Assembly (NCBI GenBank): GCA_963735085.1
Contig: CAVTJP010000013.1
Coordinates: 1-64,000, forward strand
Direction of reading: 5' to 3'
Length of the DNA stretch: 64,000 nt
DNA from: DATJGR01 sp963735085
GTDB lineage: Bacteria; Pseudomonadota; Gammaproteobacteria; Pseudomonadales; Azotimanducaceae
Part shown: positions 26,680 through 35,076 of the stretch, piece after piece
Position numbering within the stretch: the first letter of the stretch is position 1
How the letters are laid out: each line of letters begins with the position of its first letter
Program-made: the position numbers and the translations under genes
Notes under the pieces: generated by a model
Databases searched by the model: none
Seen by the model: only the letters and a program-made list of their open reading frames with translations
Told to the model about the DNA's origin: nothing

Positions 26680-27519
26680 CTAGAGCGCGTGGTCAATCAC
26701 TAGGTTCACTCGATTCGAGACGGCATCGACCTGCAACGCGCCGGACGTTCCCTCATAGTCCCCCGGACTACCCTTGGCGTTGCCAGACAGTGACGCACGT
26801 GCGACCAGTTCCAAGGTCCCTGCGTCGCGCAACGACGTGCCAGGGACCATCGCATCGGCGTCAGATAGAGACAGGTCCGCGGGCAAATCGGCGACAGTCA
26901 TTCGCTTTACGGCCAACGGAATCGGCTTGCCGGAAGATCGGACAACAAGGAATACCGTCGTGGTCGGCGGGAGATCCCGGTCAAGCGCGATCGCGACGTG
27001 GACCGGAATTTTGAATCCGTCGGCAGGAATCGCCGATGTTGCCGACGCAGCAAGGCTCAATCGAGTGCGCTTTGTGCCGGCGTCGAATCGCAGGGCTTCA
27101 GACACGGCTTGGACGTCAGCTGGTTGCAACGCCACCGCACCGGTCATCGACAGGCGCGCGACAGCTTCGACAGACTGTGCGGAGACATTCGGCGACGGCC
27201 TCGAAAAATTGACGACAACGGGAAGATCGCCAGGCGAGTAAGTCTGCACGGCGAGCGGCATCCGTTCACCCACCGGACGAATGAACACGTAGACCTTGGC
27301 CGTATCGGGCAATGCGTCTGCCGCGCCAGCGAATGTCACCTCAACGCTGATTCCAGCGTCGCCAGCGATCGAGGCATCCGCCGCCGGCGCTGTTGGGCCG
27401 CCGCGGACTTCCGGTGCCCTACCGAGCATCAATTTCGATGCCGCGAAGATGGCAATGACGGAAGTGACGATCGCAAGTGCAATGTTGCGCCGCCGATAAG
27501 AAGGTTGGGCTTCGCTCAC
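26680..27519 (-). CDS. Membrane-anchored tandem CcmI C-terminal-domain protein
   Basis: The 279-residue protein has one N-terminal membrane segment (about residues 13-31) and then two copies of the periplasmic CcmI/CycH C-terminal domain. Each copy has the motifs of CcmI: VFIRPVGERMPLAVQ / VFLVVRSSGKPIPLAVKR, then a LPADLSLSDADAMVPGTSL segment and VARASLSGNAKGSPGDYEG in the second repeat. CcmI binds apocytochrome c and hands it to the haem ligation core (CcmFH). A stand-alone, doubled CcmI domain next to a cytochrome with 33 haem sites is well placed to act as an accessory chaperone in haem attachment; it lacks the CcmI N-terminal membrane hairpin and TPR part. It starts 119 bp after the cytochrome gene stop on the same strand. 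Confidence 0.75.
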   Translation of the reverse strand: MSEAQPSYRRRNIALAIVTSVIAIFAASKLMLGRAPEVRGGPTAPAADASIAGDAGISVEVTFAGAADALPDTAKVYVFIRPVGERMPLAVQTYSPGDLPVVVNFSRPSPNVSAQSVEAVARLSMTGAVALQPADVQAVSEALRFDAGTKRTRLSLAASATSAIPADGFKIPVHVAIALDRDLPPTTTVFLVVRSSGKPIPLAVKRMTVADLPADLSLSDADAMVPGTSLRDAGTLELVARASLSGNAKGSPGDYEGTSGALQVDAVSNRVNLVIDHAL

Positions 27520-27638
27520 GTTGTGTGTACCTCAAGTCTTAAAACGGACGCCGTTTGCTTTGCCGGACCAAAGATCACGGGCTTGCCAGTTGGGCTCCAA
27601 CTCGTCCCACGCGGTGTCCGCCGGAACGCCTGCGATCC

Positions 27639-30600
27639 TCAAAAGCTGCTGCTGCTTACTTTGTGGCAACCTGAATTGCCGCAAGCTATATATTTCACGG
27701 GAACAGGCTTGCCATGGTCACTCTTGTTGGCATGGCAGGCGGCACAAGTTGTTCCGTATGGAGTTGCCTTATCCGACGCCAAAGCGGTTGAGGGAAAAGT
27801 CGAAATGTTCGCGTTCGGAATCGTATCGCTATGACACTGAGTACACGACGTAACCTTCTTCGTGCTGTGGTCGCCAGGATAACCACCGCTGCTGGTGTGT
27901 TTGTAGGCGACTGTCGTCCACGCAGTGGTACTGGTATGACACGAAGCGCACGCCGCTACGGATGTGACGAAGTGAGTCGATGATTTTGTGGTGGCAACAT
28001 GAGCGGTATTACCACCGTCGTGTTTGCCATCGTGACAGCTCTGGCACGCCTCAAACGTAACGACCGAATGATCCATTGAAGAGTTCGCGAAGGTGCCGCC
28101 GGCGCTCTTGTGACAAGCGTAGCAGTTGACTTCGGTGCCCGAGCCAACAATCGGAATGTGGGGAAGCAGATTCGGGTCGTCTGTTACATCGACGACGCTT
28201 GCCGTGCCTGACGCATGGCAACCAGAAGCCGCGCAGCCGGTCGTCACGCCCGTGTGATTGAAGGCTGTGGCGTTGGCAAACGTGAGAGTGGTGTGGCATG
28301 CACCGCAATCCGAACTCGTTGCGATGTGCGTGAACGTACCGAAATTCGTTTTGCCCACAGCGACGCTGTCGTTGTGACACTGCATACATAGCTTGCCGGT
28401 CATTTCCGGGCCTGTGTGATCGAAGGTGCCTCCGGCGAACGAAGACGCTGTCGGTGGATAGCCCGCATGACAGGCGATGCAATCGCGCGCGGTCGGCACG
28501 TGGTTTACCGCCTTCCCGGTTGCCGTCCGCCCATCGTGACATGACGAACACGCCAGCCCGTGGTTTACGCCTCCCACGTCCAACGTGGTGTGGTCGAAGC
28601 CCGCTGAAAAACTACCGCCGGCCTGATGGCATTGCTGGCATAGATTCGATGTCGCCGGGTGCGCTGGGCCTTTACCGATCGCGCCAGTGGCATTGCCTGC
28701 AACATGACAACTTACGCACGGTTGACCCTTGACGGCCGCATCCTGGTGGTTGACCGGATTGGTCTCCAGGAAATTGCCTGTCGTCGTATGACACGCACTG
28801 CATTCCCAACCGTTGGCATCCACGGTGGCATGAACGGAATCATTGGGGTGCGCCTTGGCACCATAGGTCGCATTGTCGTATGTACCGTTGTGGCAACTCC
28901 GGCAGCCCGTTGTGTAAGGCGGATGGACCGCATCGACAAACAAATCTGCTCGCGTAAAGCCGCTCGTCACGGAACCATTGATGCCCGGGCCGTTGGTCGT
29001 ATCCGCGTGACACGTGCTGCAATCGGCGGATGTGGGGATGTGGCCGGTCGGTTTCGCGACAACTATCACGCCGTCATGCGCTTGGCCATCGTGGCAACGG
29101 GCACAATTGTTCGTGATACCTGCAGCAGCATGGTCGAACGTCGGCAATACGAAATTGGTGAACGCAGTGCCATGACACACCAAACAATCTTGCCCCACCG
29201 TCGGCAGCGGCACATGTGTCAAAGACTGACCGGTCGCCGTCGATCCGTTGTGGCAGGACGTACAGGCCGGCGCTGACGTGTTGCCCGAGATCGACAGACT
29301 CGAATGATCGAATCCCGCAACGCCGAACCAATCGCCACGCTGCGGATCGTGGCACGCGACGCAGTCCTGCGTCGTCGGCACGTGACCCGTGGACTGACCG
29401 GTCGCGACTGTGCCGTCATGGCACTCTGAACAACTCGTGTACGGAGACGGCGGTGTGGTGCTGCCTACCGAGCCGAATCCGCTGTGATCGACCGTTGCCA
29501 GGGAAAAGCTGCCGCCGGCGCCATGACACTTGCCACAACTGTCGCCAGTTACGGCTGCATGAATATCTACAAGAACTTGTGGCGTGGTGGGCGTGCCCTG
29601 AATGGGCAGCGTGACTGTCGCGCCCGCAGAGTCAACAAAACTCCACGTATGCGTGCCGTCATGGCAGTCCGTGCACTGCGCGCTCGTGACATCGGGCGAG
29701 GTATGGTCAACAAAGCCGCCCACAAATGTCGACGTGTTGTGACAGTTGCTGCAGTCAGCAGTTGGAGCAATGGGTATATGACCGGCAGTCATGCCTGTGG
29801 CACTCAGGCCATCGTGACAGGACTTGCATGCGATGGGGTGCCGTGCCAATACACCGTGATCGAACACGCCGCTCATGTTGAAAGTAGTGGTGTTGTGGCA
29901 GGCGTCACAGGCTTGCGTAATGTTGCCCGTATCCGGGTGCGGATTTGGCGCTGAATTCTTCCCGACAATCGCAACGCTATTCGCCACGCTGTTGCCATCG
30001 TGGCAGCCGCCCTGACCGCAGGTATTCGGTACGACGACGTTCGGGTCGGAGTGATTCGGGAAGGGCGTCGCGAACGTCACTGTGGTATGACAGGCATTGC
30101 ATTCGACGGAAATGCTTGGATGCCCCGACGGATTCAAATCGCTCGTCGTACCGATCGCAACGATGCCGTTGTGGCAGGCCGAGCAGCCTCCCATGATACC
30201 GGTGTGATCGAACGTTCCGTCTGAATTCAGGTTGATGAAACTGGTCGTGTTATGGCAGTCGCTACATTCTTGCGTGGTGACGAGGTGATTCGCCGATTTC
30301 CCGGTGGCGGTGACACCATCGTGACAACCGCCGCAGTTGCCGAATACTTCGGCGTGATCGACAAAACCTTCGACGTTGAAACCGATCGGGGAATGGCAGG
30401 CCTGACACATATTGCTCGTCGCCATATGTGTACTCGACTTGGCCTGAATGCTTGGATCGGCATTCGTGTTGTGACACGACATGCAGTCGGAGGATAGTCC
30501 GCCATGAAGACTGTACGGCGTAACGTCGGGATTGGTTGTCGGATCAGGATTGAGGGTAGCGTCATCGAGCGCCACCACCAAGGCCACTGCACGTGGGCTC

Positions 30601-31046
30601 GAATCCCCGTTTGCGCCAACGACCAACTGCACCGTGTACTGACCGGCCTTATCGGGCACGAATGTGGGGTTCGCAGTATTTTCATCCACCAATACCGCGT
30701 CGCTGCCTGTCGGTTTGGATGCAAACGACCAAGCGTAGCTGAGAGTTGCACCGCCTGGAGCGGTCGATCCGCTACCGTCTAAATAAGCCGTGTAAGGGTC
30801 AGCACCCTGATTGCAAGCCAATGGCGGTGGGGACGTTGTGTAGGTCTCTCCATTCAGAAGCGTCTCACACACACCTCCCGCATCGGCCTTCAAGGCCGTC
30901 GCCGCGCTTGGTGTTAGTGGGGTGCCGGCTGTTGTGCTGCCGGATCCTCCGCCACAGCCGGCGGTAAACATCGCGACAAGCAGTAGCAATCCATACGCAA
31001 TTTGCGAATCGAGCTTGGTGTGGTAAACGCGCTCGCCTTTTGACAT
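27639..31046 (-). CDS. Surface lipoprotein with PKD-like domain and 33 haem c motifs
   Basis: From ATG 31046 the gene encodes 1135 residues. The signal peptide ends in a lipobox (AMFTAGC, Cys at about 31) followed by a glycine/serine linker. Residues about 60-170 form a PKD/REJ-like beta domain (YTAYLDGSGSTAPGG, FVPDKAGQYTVQLVVG). From about 190 to the end there are 30 CXXCH and 3 CX4CH motifs (CGQGGCH, CAASGCH, CGNSGCH), repeating as FDH-x-C-x2-CHNG-x-ATG-x2-H-x-C-x2-CH. The frame continues further upstream but those residues are not protein-like. The protein ends SGCHKVSSSSF, matching the 14-haem cytochrome. Lipid anchor, beta domain and haem string suggest an extracellular electron-transfer protein. 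Haem attachment would need the Ccm system. The gene is the first of the minus-strand group with the CcmI-like gene. Confidence 0.85.
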   Translation of the reverse strand: MSKGERVYHTKLDSQIAYGLLLLVAMFTAGCGGGSGSTTAGTPLTPSAATALKADAGGVCETLLNGETYTTSPPPLACNQGADPYTAYLDGSGSTAPGGATLSYAWSFASKPTGSDAVLVDENTANPTFVPDKAGQYTVQLVVGANGDSSPRAVALVVALDDATLNPDPTTNPDVTPYSLHGGLSSDCMSCHNTNADPSIQAKSSTHMATSNMCQACHSPIGFNVEGFVDHAEVFGNCGGCHDGVTATGKSANHLVTTQECSDCHNTTSFINLNSDGTFDHTGIMGGCSACHNGIVAIGTTSDLNPSGHPSISVECNACHTTVTFATPFPNHSDPNVVVPNTCGQGGCHDGNSVANSVAIVGKNSAPNPHPDTGNITQACDACHNTTTFNMSGVFDHGVLARHPIACKSCHDGLSATGMTAGHIPIAPTADCSNCHNTSTFVGGFVDHTSPDVTSAQCTDCHDGTHTWSFVDSAGATVTLPIQGTPTTPQVLVDIHAAVTGDSCGKCHGAGGSFSLATVDHSGFGSVGSTTPPSPYTSCSECHDGTVATGQSTGHVPTTQDCVACHDPQRGDWFGVAGFDHSSLSISGNTSAPACTSCHNGSTATGQSLTHVPLPTVGQDCLVCHGTAFTNFVLPTFDHAAAGITNNCARCHDGQAHDGVIVVAKPTGHIPTSADCSTCHADTTNGPGINGSVTSGFTRADLFVDAVHPPYTTGCRSCHNGTYDNATYGAKAHPNDSVHATVDANGWECSACHTTTGNFLETNPVNHQDAAVKGQPCVSCHVAGNATGAIGKGPAHPATSNLCQQCHQAGGSFSAGFDHTTLDVGGVNHGLACSSCHDGRTATGKAVNHVPTARDCIACHAGYPPTASSFAGGTFDHTGPEMTGKLCMQCHNDSVAVGKTNFGTFTHIATSSDCGACHTTLTFANATAFNHTGVTTGCAASGCHASGTASVVDVTDDPNLLPHIPIVGSGTEVNCYACHKSAGGTFANSSMDHSVVTFEACQSCHDGKHDGGNTAHVATTKSSTHFVTSVAACASCHTSTTAWTTVAYKHTSSGGYPGDHSTKKVTSCTQCHSDTIPNANISTFPSTALASDKATPYGTTCAACHANKSDHGKPVPVKYIACGNSGCHKVSSSSF

Positions 31047-31659
31047 TCGATTCAGCGAATTCGCTTCCCGAGACTGCACTCTATAGCACGCCTGACGCTC
31101 CTGAATGTCCGACCATCGCGGACTTTCGAGGAAAAGTGTGCCGTTCGTCACATACTTGCCGATCGACGGTCGCGCCTTGCGCAAACTGAGATCGTTCAGT
31201 TTATCCGAACAGCGATTCGCGTTTCTAAAATGGATGGGCTGCAGGTTGGAGGCTATCCAGCGAGCGAGCGCGGCCCTTAAGAGGCCATGCGCTCGATCGA
31301 TGGATAACCCGAATCTCATGCTCCATCGCCATCTGCCAACGCCGATTGAAAATTGACCCTTTGCTCGTTGAACGCCGAAGTAAATCCGACCTGTGAGCGA
31401 AGCGTGTCGAAGGTCGACTGAGACTGGACGGGTGAGAACCCGAAATGCATTTCAGACATCGGCCCCGCCACCCCGCAGAACGCGTACCCAGCGGCCGATA
31501 TTCTCGTTCACAACTCGTCCGAATTTCAGTCACTCGGTGACCGTCGCGCCAAGCCGATCGTCTAACGATGCCGTTAAGGGTCGATACCCACCTCGGTCAG
31601 AGCCCAGTCGAAAACAGATCGAGCTTGCCAAGCTGAACGCCCCTGCTGCGCAGGATTCC
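31047..31659. other. Upstream region of the 33-haem gene, no supported gene
   Basis: No frame with family features is visible between the start of the 33-haem gene and the DUF1993 remnant. The large minus-strand frame that continues from the cytochrome gene into this stretch has unlikely composition before ATG 31046. It should hold the promoter of the cytochrome gene. Confidence 0.4.
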
Positions 31660-31865
31660 GTAGGTAATGTGCCGGCCACTGCTTTGAGAAATTACAGACG
31701 ACCGAAAGCTGGAAACGCGGCGGCTGCATGTCGTCGATCAGGCGAGCATCGCCTGCTCCGTGGCCCCGTTTGCGTGGCGTGTTCGACGCCCTTTTTGAGG
31801 ATGTGCGCAGCCGTGTCGAGCAGGCGCGTGTACAGATCCACGAAAGTGAACAGATTGACCCGCAT
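31660..31865 (-). pseudogene. Frameshifted remnant of a DUF1993 protein
   Basis: From ATG 31865 the frame reads RVNLFTFVDLYTRLLDTAAH and ILKKGVEHATQTG, as in the first helix of DUF1993 (DinB-like) proteins. Near 31745-31765 the similarity jumps to another frame reading DARLIDDMQPPRFQLSVVC and NFSKQWPA, the next conserved helix of the same family. Beyond that nothing is recognisable, so the gene is both frameshifted and truncated. DUF1993 proteins are four-helix-bundle proteins of unknown function. Confidence 0.55.
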
Positions 31866-31979
31866 GTTGGAGCCTTGAGTGGTTGGCTCGAACAACCTAT
31901 CGGAACTGAAGTCTCCGGAGATAGCAAGGTTAACGGTGCATTGTGTGTCGCAACGCGTATGGACGATGAAGGCTTAGCA

Positions 31980-33161
31980 TCAGACGATCCGCAATGCGGT
32001 CGCGACGGACATGCGCGCCGCACGAATCGCCGGGAACAATCCGCCGATGAAGCCGATCACTGCGGCCCAGGAGATGCCGAGCGCGATCAGCGGAGCGCCG
32101 ACGTGCAATTGCAGTGCAACCTGTCCGAGCGAACCGCCGGTGCTGAACGTGCTGCCGTTGAACAAGGTCCACGCGATCGCGCCGCCGCTCAGCGCGCCGA
32201 TGAGTGCGAGCGCTTGTGCTTCGACGAGCACCGAGGCGACGACAGGCCACGACCCGAAGCCAATCGCGCGCAGCGTCGCGATCTCGACGGTGCGCGCGCT
32301 GACCGCCGAATACATCGTATTGAGCGCGCCGAACAACGCGCCGATCGCCATGATCGCGCCAACGGTGTTTGCGACGATGCCGAGCAGCGTCGAGATACCT
32401 TTCGACTGGTCCTCGTAATAGTCGGTCTCGCGCTGCACGTCGACCTTCAGCGAGGGATCGTGTAGCAGTGCTTGCCTGAACGCGTCGAATGATTGCGGCG
32501 AGTCGAGCGCCACCGTGACCCCACTGTACACCGTGCGATTTGCGGCTGACATCAGCGTTGCGGCGTCGGTCAGCAGCTCCGACTCGTGCAGGTCGCCGTG
32601 GCTTTCGAAGCGTCCGACCACGGTCCAGTCGCCGTTGTAGAACTTCGCGACGTCGCCGACGTTCAAGTGCGCAAACTGATCATGCGCTGATCTACCTACG
32701 ACGATCTCGTGCAATCCTGGCTTGAACATGCGGCCCTCGGTGATGGTGATCTCCGGGCGTACGTCGGTTGCGATCGGCGTGAGGCCGCGCACCGACACCG
32801 CGCTTATGTGGCCATCGCTCGCGCGCGGCAAATTCACCGACAGGAGTGCTTCGGGCGACAGCGCCGGCTTGCCGTCGCCGGTGCGACGGATACCGGGCGC
32901 CGCCTCGATCGCGATCAGGTCGTCGCGCGTGATCGTCGAAAGCCCTTCGGCGAGGGAACCGCCGCGCAACACGATCGCGCGGTCGTCGCGCGCCGCGCTC
33001 GCGAAGGTCGATTTGAGTCCGGTTGCCATTGCGAGCACGGTTACGAGCACTGCGACGACGCCGGCGATGCCGACGCAGATGACGAGCGACGTACCGAGGC
33101 GCTGCGGGATGCTGCGCAGGTTGATCGCGGTGATCGCGGCCGCTTGGCGAAGTGCGCTCAC
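31980..33161 (-). CDS. ABC transporter permease, FtsX/MacB type (second of pair)
   Basis: The 393-residue protein has an N-terminal membrane helix (about residues 22-45), a large periplasmic domain (about 50-265, MacB-type, with LSVNLPRASDGHISAVSVRG) and three C-terminal helices (about 275-300, 320-345, 365-385) in the FtsX fold. Such permeases couple ATPase action to periplasmic movement rather than to classical import. ATG 33161 is 8 bp after the stop of the first permease. No ATPase (Walker A/B) or membrane-fusion gene is present nearby, so the partner must be encoded elsewhere or lost. The substrate is unknown; MacB-type pairs often handle lipoproteins, peptides or antimicrobials. Confidence 0.85.
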   Translation of the reverse strand: MSALRQAAAITAINLRSIPQRLGTSLVICVGIAGVVAVLVTVLAMATGLKSTFASAARDDRAIVLRGGSLAEGLSTITRDDLIAIEAAPGIRRTGDGKPALSPEALLSVNLPRASDGHISAVSVRGLTPIATDVRPEITITEGRMFKPGLHEIVVGRSAHDQFAHLNVGDVAKFYNGDWTVVGRFESHGDLHESELLTDAATLMSAANRTVYSGVTVALDSPQSFDAFRQALLHDPSLKVDVQRETDYYEDQSKGISTLLGIVANTVGAIMAIGALFGALNTMYSAVSARTVEIATLRAIGFGSWPVVASVLVEAQALALIGALSGGAIAWTLFNGSTFSTGGSLGQVALQLHVGAPLIALGISWAAVIGFIGGLFPAIRAARMSVATALRIV

Positions 33162-33168
33162 GCGTTGC

Positions 33169-34332
33169 TCAATGGCTGGCCAGCGCTTCGACGATCGTCA
33201 GACGCCGCGCGCGCAGTGCTGGTGCCAATGCGCTGAGCACCGCCAACAACAATGCAATGGCGAAACCGATCGCCCAGACCTGCGGCGGCAGCGGGATCGG
33301 CCCCATGAAACGCAGCGCGCCGAACACGAGTGGAAACACAGCGGCGGCGAACGCGAGGCCAAGTGCGGCGCCGATGGTACACAGTACCGACGACTCGATC
33401 ACGACGAGCACCCACACGGCCGTATCGGAGAAGCCGAGCGTCTTCAGAACGCCGAGTTCGGGCACGCGGTCGCGCACCGAATGTGACATCGTGTTGCCGG
33501 CCATGAACAGCAACGTGAACAACACCGCTCCGATGATCCAGTTGACGAATGCCCGCACGTCGCCGACTTGTCGCAACTGCGTAACGAGGTACTCGCGCTC
33601 GTTCATCGTCGACGTCTCGGCACTCGAGTTCGCGAAATCTCGATCGATGGCTTGCGAGATGTCGGACGCGCGGCTGGCATCGTCGATCGCGACCACGTAT
33701 TGGTTCACGGTGCCTTTGCCGATCGCGCGCGCCTCGTCCAGGTATTCGTAATTGAAGTACAGCTCGTTCGCGAACACCTTTTCGTCGTGTTCGCCGGCAT
33801 TGACGAAACCAACGATCTGAAATGGCCATTCGGGCGAACCGTCGCTTTTGACTTGATTGAGCGAATGCAGCGTGACGCGATCGCCGATGTGCCAGTTGAA
33901 GCGCTTCGCGAGTTCGCTGCCGGCGAGCGCGCCGTCGCGCGTCGTGCGCATCGCCTCGACCTGATCGGCCGGTACCTTCATCGTGCCAGAGAACATCTTG
34001 GCGAAGGGTTCGAGTGCGAGGCCGACGGCGCTGACGTTGTCACGCGGCTCTCGGTAATAGCCGATCAGGATCGACAGATGTGAGACGGTGCGAACGCCCG
34101 GTATGCGAGCGATGCGCGCTTCGTACGAGATCGGCATCGATTCGAGAATGTTCGCGCGATTCGTGACGCGCAGGCGCATGTCGCTCATCTGCGCCGCCGC
34201 GTAGTCGAACCCGGAAATCACGCCGTTGAGCACACCGAACAACAGAAACGCGACGCTGATCGATAGCAACGTCAGCACCGTGCGGACCGGCTTGCGCCAG
34301 AGTCCGGCCCACAAGAGCGGCAAGTATTTCAC
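33169..34332 (-). CDS. ABC transporter permease, FtsX/MacB type (first of pair)
   Basis: The 387-residue protein begins MKYLPLLWAGLWRKPVRTVL, the typical amphipathic start of MacB-type permeases, with the first membrane helix at about residues 17-38, a periplasmic domain to about 260, and three C-terminal helices (about 268-290, 308-340, 352-375). It is transcribed just before the second permease and after a thioesterase gene 41 bp upstream. The two permeases are only distantly alike and would form a heterodimer. As for its partner, no ATPase gene lies beside it. Confidence 0.85.
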   Translation of the reverse strand: MKYLPLLWAGLWRKPVRTVLTLLSISVAFLLFGVLNGVISGFDYAAAQMSDMRLRVTNRANILESMPISYEARIARIPGVRTVSHLSILIGYYREPRDNVSAVGLALEPFAKMFSGTMKVPADQVEAMRTTRDGALAGSELAKRFNWHIGDRVTLHSLNQVKSDGSPEWPFQIVGFVNAGEHDEKVFANELYFNYEYLDEARAIGKGTVNQYVVAIDDASRASDISQAIDRDFANSSAETSTMNEREYLVTQLRQVGDVRAFVNWIIGAVLFTLLFMAGNTMSHSVRDRVPELGVLKTLGFSDTAVWVLVVIESSVLCTIGAALGLAFAAAVFPLVFGALRFMGPIPLPPQVWAIGFAIALLLAVLSALAPALRARRLTIVEALASH

Positions 34333-34373
34333 GTCAACCTTCTATGGCAATGCCATGAACGCACGGCAGCGGC

Positions 34374-34811
34374 TCATCTCGGCGCCAACACCATCTGCGT
34401 ACAGCGAAACAGGGCCATCGTGCGTCCGTTGGTCTCGTTGCTGACCGTTGCGTCCCAGACGTGAGTCTGCCGCCCGAGGTGCGCCGGCACGCAGCGGCAT
34501 GTGACGCGTTCGCCGACGCGCGCCGATGACAGGAAGTTCGATTTCAACTCAATGGTCGTGAACGAACTGCCGGCGGGGATGTTGTTGCCGCAACCGATCG
34601 CGGCGCAAGTGTCGGCTAGTGCGATCACCGCTGGCGCGAACAGGAACCCGGTTCCGGCGATGAGATTCTCGGTGACGTCGATGTGACCGACGACGAGTTC
34701 GGCGTCCGAGTGATCGAACACGCAGCCCAGCTGGCCCGGCACGCGCGGACCGAAGAACTCGGTCGCCCCGCGCGCGCGTGCGATGGGGTCGTTCGCGTCA
34801 GGCTCACTCAT
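34374..34811 (-). CDS. Hotdog-fold thioesterase (PaaI-like)
   Basis: The 145-residue protein has the hotdog fold of PaaI/YbgC-type acyl-CoA thioesterases: GTGFLFAPAVIALADTCAAIG on the central helix, then TTIELKSNFLSSARVGERVTC and NGRTMALFRCTQMVL. The central acidic residue in ADTC is the usual catalytic Asp. Such enzymes hydrolyse acyl- or aryl-acyl-CoA thioesters in the cytoplasm. It is divergent from the cell-wall hydrolase gene (265 bp apart) and lies 41 bp ahead of the first permease on the same strand. The substrate cannot be read from sequence. Confidence 0.8.
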   Translation of the reverse strand: MSEPDANDPIARARGATEFFGPRVPGQLGCVFDHSDAELVVGHIDVTENLIAGTGFLFAPAVIALADTCAAIGCGNNIPAGSSFTTIELKSNFLSSARVGERVTCRCVPAHLGRQTHVWDATVSNETNGRTMALFRCTQMVLAPR

Positions 34812-35050
34812 TTAGCACCCCGTGGCCGAATCGGGCGTTCAAGGTATCTGCAACACCGGGTTTTCGCCAGCCGCGCGCCAATCGACCCACTTCTTGTCGA
34901 AGGCTTCCAAGCCAGCGCAGACAGATTCTTCATCGCGGCGCGATCACTGCATATCGCTGCAACCGTTGTCGCAGTGGTCGTCGTCTCAATACCGACGACC
35001 CGCTGCATTTTGTGGCACGCGTCGAAGACCTGCGCGGTCGCTCGCCCATA

Positions 35051-35069
35051 CTTCCGAACATGACGGAAG
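35051..35069 (+). promoter_or_regulatory. Inverted repeat over the ribosome-binding site of the hydrolase gene
   Basis: CTTCCG (35051-35056) and CGGAAG (35064-35069) form a 6-bp inverted repeat with a 7-bp loop. The right arm GGAAG is the probable ribosome-binding site of the gene starting at ATG 35077, so an mRNA hairpin could limit its translation. Confidence 0.35.
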
Positions 35070-35076
35070 TGGATCT

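Noticed and set aside
27639..31046. Many similar short units that could be mistaken for a CRISPR array or tandem DNA repeat
   Set aside because: The periodicity is that of CXXCH-containing protein repeats in one open frame. DNA units are not identical, and spacing varies.
31047..31319. Upstream extension of the 33-haem gene to 31319
   Set aside because: The 91 extra residues lack conserved composition, and a lipoprotein signal begins at ATG 31046.
32722..33751. Plus-strand frames of 199-254 residues antisense to the ABC permeases
   Set aside because: They are antisense shadows of two well recognised permease genes and are rich in Arg, Ser and Thr without motifs.
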